NCBI RefSeq assembly: GCF_000364605.1
Contig: NZ_KB822575.1
Coordinates: forward strand, 358,237-422,236
DNA from: Nocardioides sp. Iso805N
Lineage (GTDB): Bacteria; Actinomycetota; Actinomycetes; Propionibacteriales; Nocardioidaceae
Direction of reading: 5' to 3'
Length of the DNA: 64,000 bases
Numbering within the stretch: the stretch's first letter is position 1; each line of letters begins with the position of its first letter. Below, piece by piece: positions 47,954 through 56,108 of this stretch. Position numbers and translations under genes: made by a program. The notes under the pieces were generated by a model. It saw only the letters and a program-made list of their open reading frames with translations. It had not been told where the DNA came from and searched no databases.

Positions 47954-49917
47954 CGGGGCTGGTACTTCAACAGCTGCCAGCCAGCGCGCCGCGGTGGGTC
48001 GGACGCGGCCTTGGTCGGGTAGTTCGATCCGCCCTGGGTCCCGATGAACATCTCCTTGTTACCGATCGGGAAGAAGTCGCGAGCGCCCCACTGCTCGGCG
48101 TTGTTGAACCCGCTGTTGGTCAGGGGCTTGGCGGGCTGGTTCGGGCTGGACACCGTCCAGATCGGGAACCCGTCCTGAGACTCGTCGGAGGGCAGCAGCC
48201 TGTTGAGGTACCGCAACTCGAGCGGACTGACCCGGTAGCCGAAGATGCTGGAGATGAAGTCGGTGTTCGGGTTCGTGCTGATCTCGCGCATGACGCGAGT
48301 CAGGTCCATGCCCCCGAAGTAGGCCTTGCCACGGAAGGTGGCGCTGCCCCATCCGATGTAGTAGTTGAACTTCTGGCCGAATCCAGGCTTGCCATACAGC
48401 GGTCGCTGGTGGAGAAGGTTGCGCTCGTGGTGCCATTGGCCGTTGTCGTCGAGGGTCCAGTAGCGGTACTTGCCGTAGAGGACCTGGACCTGCTGGTTGG
48501 GCTGCCCCAGGTGGCGGACCCGGAAGAGCTCGCCACCGACCTCGAGTCGGTTGAACCAGCGCATGAAGGCCGGGAACGTCTTCGGGGCGATGTCGGGAAG
48601 GCGGCCCATATGGAAGAACGTGGAACTCCCGGGGAAGTTGCTCTTGCCGAAGTAGAGCCAGTTGCCGACCTGTTCCATCCCTGTTCCGCCGGCGCCGGCT
48701 GCGGCTGTGGTCGGATCGGGATAGAAGTCGTCGAATCCCCAGTCGCGCTTCCAGTTGTTCTTGTCCGCGGGGAGGATGCCGTTCGGCCGGGTGGACAGTC
48801 GCGGACTGGTGAACAGGGCGGCCGCCTCCTGTCCCAGATCGGCTTGGGTCAGGTCGGTGGGCCCTGCCGGCCACGCCGAGACGATCATGCGACCCTCGAA
48901 CTCGGTCAGATAGGTCGGCTGAGATCCGAACCGGCCCACGATCTGCCACTGGAACGGGTCGTTGACGTTGCCCACCCACTTCAGCAGGTGCCCGTTGGTG
49001 GCGTGACTGGTGCTACCGGGACCTTCCGGCGTGCCCAGGCCGACTCCCATGTACAGCTGACCGTCGATCTTCTTGACGACCTTCACGTTGCTGTACTGGG
49101 GGTAGGTGTGCGAGCCGAGGTAGGCACCGTCGCTCTCCCGGAACGCGAAGAGGTTCACCTGGCCGCCCTGCCCGGAGGCGAGGTCGGGTGAGGTCTGGAG
49201 ACCTGCGACGAACATGACTCCGTTCGCGGCGCCGGCGGCACGGAACCCGCCGGTCGTGGCGAACAGCGGGTCGCTGTAGGGGCTGCGGTCGATGAGCCGG
49301 TTGCTGTGGATGTCGTACTGGTAGATGTAGGGCTGGCGCTGGTCGCCGGTGATCCCCAGATCCGGGTTCTGCTGGGCGTTCCAGGAGTGGCTCCACTCAC
49401 ACGTGACCTCCTTGGACTGCAGGGTGTCGGGGAAGTTCAGCCCGGCCACGGTGAGGAAGTTGTTGTAGGCGGTGAAGTTGTCGCACAGCCCGCTGGACCA
49501 GGTGCCGAACCACAGGCTCTTCTGGTCCTCCGCCGTAGCGAAGCCCCAGACGTAGTCCTGCATCGTGCGAGGTACGCCGCCGGCAGTGCAGTTGCCGTTC
49601 GCGATGGGGCCCGGCTTCACGCCGATGCCGCGGAAGCACTCCGTCGGCTGTGCCTGGGCCATCACGCGCACACTGTTCAACGGGTCATCGCCCGGAACGG
49701 GACCGTGGCTGCGGTCGATACGGGTGGTAGCCGCAGCGGCGCCCGGAGTCGGGTCGCCGCCGTTCCGCGACGATGCCGTCGCCGGTGCGGCAATGAGCGT
49801 CGCTACCGAGACACACGCGACGCAGACACTGGCGAGGAGGGCGCGCACCCCTCTGCGCCGCCTTGCAGGTGTTGCGCCGGATGCGGTCACGCGATGTTGA
49901 AATCGTTGCTTTGCCAT
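47950..49917 (-). CDS. Large secreted protein, unknown function
   Basis: A 655-residue exported protein. The ATG at 49917 (CGGAG upstream) gives a basic signal peptide with a long hydrophobic core cleaved near APATASS (about residue 48). The mature part is Trp/Gly/Asn-rich with short repeated strand motifs such as GTWSSGLCDN, GNWLYFGKSN and GWGSATFRGKAYFGG, which suggests a beta-propeller. Cysteines occur in the first third (for example ECFRG, NGNCTAGG), perhaps as disulfides. It is coupled to a downstream lipoprotein. No catalytic motif or family recognised. Confidence 0.8.
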   Translation of the reverse strand: MAKQRFQHRVTASGATPARRRRGVRALLASVCVACVSVATLIAAPATASSRNGGDPTPGAAAATTRIDRSHGPVPGDDPLNSVRVMAQAQPTECFRGIGVKPGPIANGNCTAGGVPRTMQDYVWGFATAEDQKSLWFGTWSSGLCDNFTAYNNFLTVAGLNFPDTLQSKEVTCEWSHSWNAQQNPDLGITGDQRQPYIYQYDIHSNRLIDRSPYSDPLFATTGGFRAAGAANGVMFVAGLQTSPDLASGQGGQVNLFAFRESDGAYLGSHTYPQYSNVKVVKKIDGQLYMGVGLGTPEGPGSTSHATNGHLLKWVGNVNDPFQWQIVGRFGSQPTYLTEFEGRMIVSAWPAGPTDLTQADLGQEAAALFTSPRLSTRPNGILPADKNNWKRDWGFDDFYPDPTTAAAGAGGTGMEQVGNWLYFGKSNFPGSSTFFHMGRLPDIAPKTFPAFMRWFNRLEVGGELFRVRHLGQPNQQVQVLYGKYRYWTLDDNGQWHHERNLLHQRPLYGKPGFGQKFNYYIGWGSATFRGKAYFGGMDLTRVMREISTNPNTDFISSIFGYRVSPLELRYLNRLLPSDESQDGFPIWTVSSPNQPAKPLTNSGFNNAEQWGARDFFPIGNKEMFIGTQGGSNYPTKAASDPPRRAGWQLLKYQPR

Positions 49918-50277
49918 CAGGGAACTCCGAGCGATCACGCACGTGGCCCGTGGCGCAGGGCAGCGTCGAGGCGCCGTGCCGTGCAGCCACTCGGCGAGCA
50001 GTGCGACTGTGATTGATGATCGGAGGCGCTGCTGTTCCCATGTGCGCAGCAACGTCATGCGGCTTGGGCGCACGCATCGGGAAACGACGGTTGGTCCCGA
50101 GATCTCGCGTCATAGCCGTGAACCGTCCTGCGATCCTTACACCGCAACGTGTACGTCGGCAAGCCCTCCCGATCATGCTTTGCACAGGTCACATGAGCCC
50201 CTTCACGACCGTGAGCACGGAGGAGAACATCCGGATCCGCCGCGATCGTGAATCTGCCGAGCGAGCTGGTGCCCGCG
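49918..50277. other. 360-bp intergenic region without a recognised gene
   Basis: Lies between the secreted-protein start and the DUF1254/DUF1214 gene end. It must contain the promoter of the secreted-protein operon. No conserved frame, tRNA or strong hairpin was seen. Confidence 0.6.
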
Positions 50278-51666
50278 TCAGACAGGGGTGATGTCGCCGA
50301 GCTTCCAGGAGCGGTCGAAGTACGGCGCGAGCGGACCGTAGAACCGGAAGTAGGAGAACCAGTGCTGACCCGGGATGGTCTGCACCCAGTTCGACTCCCT
50401 GCCCTCCGGCGCCGTCGGCCCGAACCACAGGTCGACCGAGCCATCGTCGTTGTGGACCAGATCGGCGTCGCGCGAGCCACGGTCGCCCCGCTGCTGCTCG
50501 TTGTCGATCAGGCAGCGGGTCCACACGTCGTAGACGGTCGCCGACCAGAACAACTTCGCCGGTGGATCGGCCGGCACGTGCAGCGTGTACGACGCCCCGC
50601 CGGCCAGCCACTCCCCGTCCGCGTCGACGTAGGAGCCCAGGTAGGCCTGTCCGACCCCCGGCGTCTGGCTCTTCATCGCGGCCGAGAAGCTGACCGCCTC
50701 GTAGAACCACGACGCCCGCTCGAGCAGCTCGTCGTAGTTCTCGCCGCGCTGGGCCGAGTTGTCCAGCACGATCGCGGTGTCCCACTGCCGGTCCGGCCAG
50801 TAGCGCGAGCCTTCGAACCGCTTGGCGAACGTGTTGGCCTGCGCCATCAGCTCGCCTGACGCGGTCGCCGTCGTCAGCAGCGCGGTCAGCCGCTCGTCGG
50901 GCTCGAACGGCTTCCCCTTCTCGATGCCGAGCTGCTTGAGCATGGCCAGGTAGAAGCGGTCCCGCTCGTCGATGACCTCGTCCTGGTAGATCTCGTGCAG
51001 CCGCACCCAGTAGTCGAGTCCCCGGGGCTGGTCACCGGTCCACGGCCGACCTCCCGGGGAGAGGATCCGCGTTGCAGGTGACTCGCGGCCGTCGTACGAG
51101 GTGATCCGGACGGCGTTGGCCAGCTCCTGGGCCCGCTGCGGGTCGGTGTCGAGGGTGCGGAAGCCGAACATGACGTTCATTCCGCTCGCCCGGTGCACGA
51201 AGTAGGAGTCGTCGACGTCCGGTGCTTCCTGACCCGGCGGAACGATCAGGTGCCTGCCGCCGCGGCCCTGGTCAGGACCCATCTCGCCGAGGATGCCGCA
51301 CTCGCGCTGCCAGAAGTCCGAGAGACCGCCCGCGGTCGGGCCCGGGGGAAGCTCGACGACCAGCGGACCGGTCTGCGCGAGGTCGATGAAGTTGAGGGTG
51401 TACGGCGTCGTCGCGTTGGCCGTGATGATCCCGAGCCGGTCCCGGTAGGTGACGTAGTGGACCAGGTCGTAGTCGGTCGCGCCGAAGATGTCGCGGTGCT
51501 GGGTCTTCCACTGCGCGTAGGACACCAGCGGCAGCGCCCACAGGTAGGCCTGGCACGCCATCTGGTGATCGAGCTCGTCGAAGACGAGCCCCAGATCCTC
51601 TCGGCGCGGGAGCTCGCCGTCCATCCGGACCTGTCCGAGTCGTCCCGGCAGCGCCTCATCAACCAT
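50278..51666 (-). CDS. DUF1254/DUF1214 domain protein
   Basis: A 462-residue protein with an N-terminal DUF1254 region (AYLWALPLVSYAQWKTQ, NATTPYTLNFIDL) and C-terminal DUF1214 (WSATVYDVWTRCLIDN, DGSVDLWFGPTAPEGRESNW). Many homologues are exported, but no signal peptide is visible from the ATG at 51666; longer starts add only unrelated residues. Biochemical role unknown. It stands alone, with 179 bp to the divergent PNPOx-like gene. Confidence 0.88.
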   Translation of the reverse strand: MVDEALPGRLGQVRMDGELPRREDLGLVFDELDHQMACQAYLWALPLVSYAQWKTQHRDIFGATDYDLVHYVTYRDRLGIITANATTPYTLNFIDLAQTGPLVVELPPGPTAGGLSDFWQRECGILGEMGPDQGRGGRHLIVPPGQEAPDVDDSYFVHRASGMNVMFGFRTLDTDPQRAQELANAVRITSYDGRESPATRILSPGGRPWTGDQPRGLDYWVRLHEIYQDEVIDERDRFYLAMLKQLGIEKGKPFEPDERLTALLTTATASGELMAQANTFAKRFEGSRYWPDRQWDTAIVLDNSAQRGENYDELLERASWFYEAVSFSAAMKSQTPGVGQAYLGSYVDADGEWLAGGASYTLHVPADPPAKLFWSATVYDVWTRCLIDNEQQRGDRGSRDADLVHNDDGSVDLWFGPTAPEGRESNWVQTIPGQHWFSYFRFYGPLAPYFDRSWKLGDITPV

Positions 51667-51845
51667 GACCGCAGCCTTGCCGGAACGGGCAAGCGGCCGG
51701 TTCACCCGAAACGGACCACACGAGGACGTCCCAGCGATGACGTCGAGGGCGCCAGGCCGCAGAAGGAGCGGGCCGGTTAGTGGCGTGTCAGAATAGCTTC
51801 GAATTGGCCGATGCATACAGGCCACTCTTGACCGAGGATGGGGCC

Positions 51846-52529
51846 ATGCCGGACCTATCACCCACTGCACGCACCACCGTCAACCGCGGGCGCAAACGCG
51901 CTCTCGCCGACCGCGAGCGGCTTCACCAGCTCCTAGCCGACGGGCTGGTCGCCCATCTCGGTGTGACGATGGGCGAGCACCCCGTGGTGCTGCCAGCGGC
52001 GTACGGCGTCGACCTCGAGGGGCCGGACGAGGGCGGCACGCTCTACCTGCACGGCTCGGTCGCAGCCGGCTGGCTCGCGGCGGCGATGGTCGGCGATGTC
52101 TGCGTGACGATCACGGAACTGGACGGCCTGGTGGCGGCCCGCAGCGGCTTCCACCACTCGATGAACTACCGCAGCGCCGTCCTCATCGGCCGGCCGCGAG
52201 CGGTGGAGGACCCCATGGAGCGCGGCCGGGCGCTGGACCTGATCGTCGATCAGATGATCCCTGGGCGGGCCGCCACGCTGCGCGAGCCGACCCGCAAGGA
52301 GCTCGCCGCCACCGCTGTGCTCGCGCTGCCGCTGGTCGAGGCCAGCATGAAGGAGCGCGACGGCGGTCCCGTCGATGAGCCGGCCGACGTCGAGGCCGGC
52401 ACCTGGGCAGGTGTGATCCCGCTGCGCCGAGTCAGCCCGGGCGCCATCACCGCCGCCGACTCACACGGCGTCGTGCCGCCTCACGTCCGCGAACGCGTCG
52501 CGGCGCTGGGCTGCGGAACGCGCGTGTAG
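51846..52529 (+). CDS. Pyridoxamine 5'-phosphate oxidase family flavoprotein
   Basis: A 227-residue split-barrel protein of the NimA/Pyridox_ox_2 type, which binds FMN or F420. Evidence: an RGRKRALADRERLHQLLADGLVAHLGV opening, LYLHGSVAAGWL (cofactor-phosphate region) and FHHSMNYRSAVLIG. The ATG is at 51846. It is monocistronic and is the last clearly chromosomal-type gene before the accessory region. Substrate unknown; relatives reduce small nitro or quinone compounds or bind cofactors. Confidence 0.88.
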   Translation: MPDLSPTARTTVNRGRKRALADRERLHQLLADGLVAHLGVTMGEHPVVLPAAYGVDLEGPDEGGTLYLHGSVAAGWLAAAMVGDVCVTITELDGLVAARSGFHHSMNYRSAVLIGRPRAVEDPMERGRALDLIVDQMIPGRAATLREPTRKELAATAVLALPLVEASMKERDGGPVDEPADVEAGTWAGVIPLRRVSPGAITAADSHGVVPPHVRERVAALGCGTRV

Positions 52530-52866
52530 GTCGCGTGGGCTTACCAGCCAGCTCCCGGGCGAGCGAGTAGGCACCTTGGAGCGTTCCCGACGCCCATCCG
52601 CGCCCAACCGTGGGACACGTCGTTGGCCACGAGCCAAAACCCGAACGGCCTCTGATCTGCGTTTCCGCAAGTCAGAGGCCGTCTTCGGAGTGTGGCAGGT
52701 GGTGTCTGCGGACCCACGCAAGTACTCCGACGCATCTCTACTTTCACGCTCGATTCCCTAGGTCTGACCCCAGGTTGGGCCCGTGGTCCTTTGGTCACAG
52801 AGCCCCAGCATCGATAATCAACCCGACATTCAGCGGCGCGGTCCTGCGCCGCCCATGACACACAGA
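52530..52866. other. Intergenic boundary with long inverted repeat, possible edge of island
   Basis: 337 bp without a recognised gene. A strong inverted repeat at 52645-52682 has 11-bp perfect arms (ACGGCCTCTGA / TCAGAGGCCGT), and its 16-nt interior contains a further TGCG/CGCA pairing, so the hairpin is long. It may terminate the flavoprotein gene, but it lies 115 bp downstream. It marks the change from ordinary to accessory gene content. No tRNA or att direct repeat was identified. Confidence 0.55.
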
Positions 52867-53316
52867 TCAAACCACGGATCGGCGACGCCGAGCAGGAGCC
52901 GCCTTGCTGGACGCTCCGCAACTTCCAGCGCACCCAGTGAGGCCGACGGCACGGCGCAGCGGTCTCCAACGTAGCGGCTCGGTTCTCGGCAGCCGAGGCT
53001 CGGCGGAACGGTGGATGAGGATCACAGCCTCACGCGCTACGCGGGGACTCATGGCGCCTGCGATCAGGCGGTGCCACTCCTCGACCTTGTGGGCGGGCCA
53101 CGTTAGCCGCACTTCGCGACACAGCTGCAGCAGGTTTCCTATCCGCCGCGCCACTTCAACCGACGGGGCACACGAACCGAAGCACTCCAACCGGAGACGT
53201 CTGACGTGGTATTCGGCGTACAGAACGTTCAACGAGGTGAGTGACCCGTTGACGCCGACGTTCTCGAAGAAGTCAGCACGCCTCACGGCTGCCGCGTGGC
53301 TACTCGTCGACTTCAT
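52867..53316 (-). CDS. Hypothetical protein, possible
   Basis: A frame of 149 residues with helical, mixed-charge composition in its middle (NVLYAEYHVRRLRLECFG, RIGNLLQLCREVRLTW, VEEWHRLIAGAM), more protein-like than the opposite-strand frame. The Arg-rich C-terminal 40 residues look like read-through of GC-rich DNA. No family recognised. It may be a fragment of an older gene. Confidence 0.4.
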   Translation of the reverse strand: MKSTSSHAAAVRRADFFENVGVNGSLTSLNVLYAEYHVRRLRLECFGSCAPSVEVARRIGNLLQLCREVRLTWPAHKVEEWHRLIAGAMSPRVAREAVILIHRSAEPRLPRTEPLRWRPLRRAVGLTGCAGSCGASSKAAPARRRRSVV

Positions 53317-53374
53317 CCCTCCGGGTCCCGTCGCCAGCAGCCGCGAGCCCGACTATTCGTAGTGATAGCAGTCC

Positions 53375-53851
53375 TCAGTCGGTCTTCCACGCCCACGCCT
53401 GGCGCACGTCCCACAGCTGCTTTTCGAGTTCGGCAGCACTACCGACTTCGCCGCGCAGAACCCAGTTGCCGCCTGCCGTCTCCTCGAGCAGCCTCCAGGC
53501 ACCGTCGCTTAGGAACGAGCGCGTGCGGCCTTGCAGTCCCAGCACCGCTTGGGCGACGCCGACGGTGCAAAGGGGCTGGACCTCCGGGCATGGCTCCTCT
53601 GTGTGCATCACGCACCGGTGCGGGGCGACCGGGGTGGCGAACGTACTCCCGCAAGAGTGGCAGGCGGCACAGGAGGTCTTCAGGCGCCTCTCGTCTGTCC
53701 GCAGTCGCTCATTCGGAAGGTCGAGCGCCGTCAGCACGGCCTGTGCACACGTGTGAGAGCACATGAAGATCACTCCACCGTCCCGATGTTCAACTCTGTA
53801 GCCGACGATGCAGTTCTTCACGACGCCCTCCGCGGTGGGATAAGGAGCCAC
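53375..53851 (-). CDS. Cys-rich zinc-ribbon-like protein, unknown
   Basis: A 158-residue protein with clustered cysteines: CSHTC near residue 31, CAACHSC near 61, then isolated Cys/His (RCVMH, EPCPE, PLCTV). The pattern CxxxC...CxxCxxC...CxxH suggests one or two zinc sites. The C-terminal 60 residues are helical without Cys. It is divergent from the HEPN-motif gene at 54071 across 219 bp. It could be a nucleic-acid-binding regulator or partner of the neighbouring defence-like genes, but no family was recognised. Confidence 0.6.
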   Translation of the reverse strand: MAPYPTAEGVVKNCIVGYRVEHRDGGVIFMCSHTCAQAVLTALDLPNERLRTDERRLKTSCAACHSCGSTFATPVAPHRCVMHTEEPCPEVQPLCTVGVAQAVLGLQGRTRSFLSDGAWRLLEETAGGNWVLRGEVGSAAELEKQLWDVRQAWAWKTD

Positions 53852-54070
53852 GAGGCCGGAATGCCGGTGGGCCCGACGACCAAGTTGCCTGCCCTGTCCA
53901 CGGCGTCATTCGAGGCGCCGGGTAGTCACCATGCGAAGCGCAGCGACCCTTGCCGAGGAGTCCCAAACCTCCGAAGTCGCGCGGAGTCCGCCGGGTGCGA
54001 GGACACGTTGCACCGAGCGAGGCGGCGCGCCAGCGCAGCGCGACCACCGCACCGGCGGCAGGATTCGCAC

Positions 54071-55183
54071 GTGGCTAGCCTGAGCGATCCATTCGCGCCG
54101 CTTGATCAGTCGTTCGTCGATCTCGTCGCTGAGGGGTACAACCTCAGCGGTCGGTGGCCGGTCTGGCAGTTCGTGCAGTTGCACCTACAGCGCACCGGTG
54201 CCGATGCCGTCGAGATCTTCCGGCGGCTGCCCACCTGGCAGCAGAACTATCGCGCCGCGAATTGTGGGAGCGGTACGGTCCCAGAACCGGCCACGCAGGT
54301 CTGGCTGACAACCGCCGGGATCGCCCACGTATCGAAGCCCCTGCGCACCCAACGGCTCGACCAGTTGATCGCGGCGCTTCTCGCCTCGCTGCGACTGGCG
54401 AATGAACGTGCTCGCAGGGTCGAGCCCGACCCACTCCAGGCGCTCGACGAACGCGTGGACGGCACAGAGTTCACCGCTGTGGTCAACATGACCGCCGGCA
54501 CAGGTCTGTCCGCCGAGCAGTTGTACAGACTTCTCTCCCATGAACCACCGTTTTGGGGTGCCCTACGCGGCTCTGAAGGGCTGTGGAGCTTGGAGTACCT
54601 GAAGCCGTGGATCTCGCGATGTGACGACGTGGGCAGCATCGAGGACTACCTCGACCGCATCGAGTCGCTCGTCGGCTGGCCTACTCCGACGCCCGCGGCA
54701 AGCGCCGAGGACCCATTCGCACTCGTGACTGATTTCGACCACCTCGACCTTGTGTGGCGGCTGGTCGCGGGAGAGCCTCTTCTTCGCATTCCGCGTGTCG
54801 CCATCGGAGCCAAGCTGGCTCGAGAAGCGACGACCCATGAGGAGTTCGAGTCCTGTTTGAGCGCCCTCGCAGACGTCCTCTCCAGCCTGAACGTCACTGG
54901 TGACGAGACAGGCGCCTTGCAGAAGCTGAAGGGACGGATCTCCGAACTGCGAGAGGGCGGGGTACCCGGCGTGGACGCCCCGATTGAGATGCTGCGCAGA
55001 GTCACAGCGATCAGAAACGGTGCACAGCACCAGGGCGCCGCAGCGCGCGCCGTACGCGCCCGCGGCGACCTTGGACTTCCGGCGTTCGGCACCGACCCCG
55101 CAACGAGTTGGCGACAAGTCAGGGGAATTGCTGCCATGGCGGTGCGTCAGATTCGTGAAGAGCTCGAGACGCTGCTGCCGTGA
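54071..55183 (+). CDS. Protein with C-terminal HEPN-like Rx4H motif
   Basis: A 370-residue helical protein of no recognised family. Near the C-terminus lies RNGAQH (Arg315 to His320), which fits the Rx4-6H signature of HEPN RNases, including the polar residue right after Arg. It sits between two predicted helices (SCLSALADVLSSL; AAMAVRQIREELETLL). The N-terminal 250 residues could be a sensor or scaffold. GTG at 54071 starts the protein; the frame is open upstream but its composition there is not protein-like. Being a motif match only, the nuclease assignment is tentative. Confidence 0.6.
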   Translation: MASLSDPFAPLDQSFVDLVAEGYNLSGRWPVWQFVQLHLQRTGADAVEIFRRLPTWQQNYRAANCGSGTVPEPATQVWLTTAGIAHVSKPLRTQRLDQLIAALLASLRLANERARRVEPDPLQALDERVDGTEFTAVVNMTAGTGLSAEQLYRLLSHEPPFWGALRGSEGLWSLEYLKPWISRCDDVGSIEDYLDRIESLVGWPTPTPAASAEDPFALVTDFDHLDLVWRLVAGEPLLRIPRVAIGAKLAREATTHEEFESCLSALADVLSSLNVTGDETGALQKLKGRISELREGGVPGVDAPIEMLRRVTAIRNGAQHQGAAARAVRARGDLGLPAFGTDPATSWRQVRGIAAMAVRQIREELETLLP

Positions 55184-55384
55184 GCAACGCGGGCAGCCGG
55201 TAGCGACTAATCCGGCGTCCGGGCCGTCCGGACGCCCTCTGACTACGCCCTGGCGCCGCACCCGCCGTCATCGGGGCCCGCTGTAAGGACGGTCGTCAGC
55301 TCAAGGTTCGCGGGCACGTCGCAGGGCCTCGTAGCCCTCACCCGGGGGAGCCGGCTGAGTACATCTGGGACGTCGGACGATGAC

Positions 55385-55606
55385 TCATCCACGATCGGGC
55401 TCCCGATCGGAGGCCACCGGCTTGATGATGCGTGCCGCGTAGCGGACCGCGCTGAGCTGTGAGCGTGCACGCTCAAGGCGTGCCTCCAGCGCGGCACTAC
55501 GCGCACCCTCAGCGGCTAGGAGTTCCAGTAGGTACGTGACGTCCCCCCGGTAGGCATCCTCCTTCAGGCGCACACGGATCGCCTCGAGACGGTCCGGGAT
55601 GCTCAC
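55385..55606 (-). CDS. Small coiled-coil protein coupled to LuxR gene
   Basis: A 73-residue, mostly helical protein with heptad-like spacing (LEAIRVRLKED, LLELLAAEGARSAALEARLERA). The GTG overlaps the stop of the upstream LuxR-type gene by 4 bp (GTGA), which supports translation. It may modify the regulator or act as a structural partner. No family recognised. Confidence 0.5.
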   Translation of the reverse strand: MSIPDRLEAIRVRLKEDAYRGDVTYLLELLAAEGARSAALEARLERARSQLSAVRYAARIIKPVASDREPDRG

Positions 55607-56025
55607 TTAAGCACGCCCATGCGGAACCCGAGCGCGACCGCGTGAGAACGGTTGCAGGCGTCCAACTTCGAGTACACATGGTCGAGGTGGGCCTTCACGG
55701 TCTGTGGCGACAAATTCAGGATGCCAGCGACGCCCTGGTTCGTGAGTCCTTCAGCCACATTCGCAAGGACAACGACCTCACGGGGCGTGAGCTCTCGACT
55801 TCTCATCGCGTTCTTCCTGAGGCCGGCGGTCGGAAAGGGATCCGGCCCTCGTCGCATACAGTCGCCTTCCTGACACCGATCGCACGGAAGTTCGGCGTCC
55901 CCGATGCCGGTGCTGCTCGAAAGCTGAACAGTTGCGACGGAACCGACCAGAATTCGAGCGTCGTCGACGATCGGGAATCGGAGTGGCCCGCCGGCCCGTG
56001 GCTGCGGGCCGTAGCCTGAGGCCAC
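55603..56025 (-). CDS. LuxR-type helix-turn-helix regulator
   Basis: Up to 140 residues. The C-terminal about 65 form a clear LuxR HTH (LTPREVVVLANVAEGLTNQGVAGILNLSPQTVKAHLDHVYSKL). The N-terminal part has a small Cys cluster (CDRCQEGDC) and may be partly untranslated: an ATG at 55806 would give a bare HTH and one at 55857 an intermediate form. It is divergent from the SIR2-STAND gene, with 83 bp between the longest start and that gene. It may control the defence gene, the small coiled-coil gene, or both. Confidence 0.75.
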   Translation of the reverse strand: MASGYGPQPRAGGPLRFPIVDDARILVGSVATVQLSSSTGIGDAELPCDRCQEGDCMRRGPDPFPTAGLRKNAMRSRELTPREVVVLANVAEGLTNQGVAGILNLSPQTVKAHLDHVYSKLDACNRSHAVALGFRMGVLK

Positions 56026-56108
56026 GGGCCGCGCTCGGCAGGCTGCGATGTGCGCGGTCCGACACAGTTCACGGCACGCTGCGTCCGAGATAACGGCATC
56101 ATCGGGGT

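Noticed and set aside
52904..53362. Plus-strand frame opposite the hypothetical gene at 52867
   Set aside because: Arg/Ser/Pro-rich with few hydrophobic segments; the minus-strand frame is more protein-like.
53531..54070. In-frame upstream extension of the HEPN-motif protein
   Set aside because: Residues are basic and low in hydrophobic pattern, and the region overlaps the opposite-strand Cys-rich gene; GTG at 54071 fits better.
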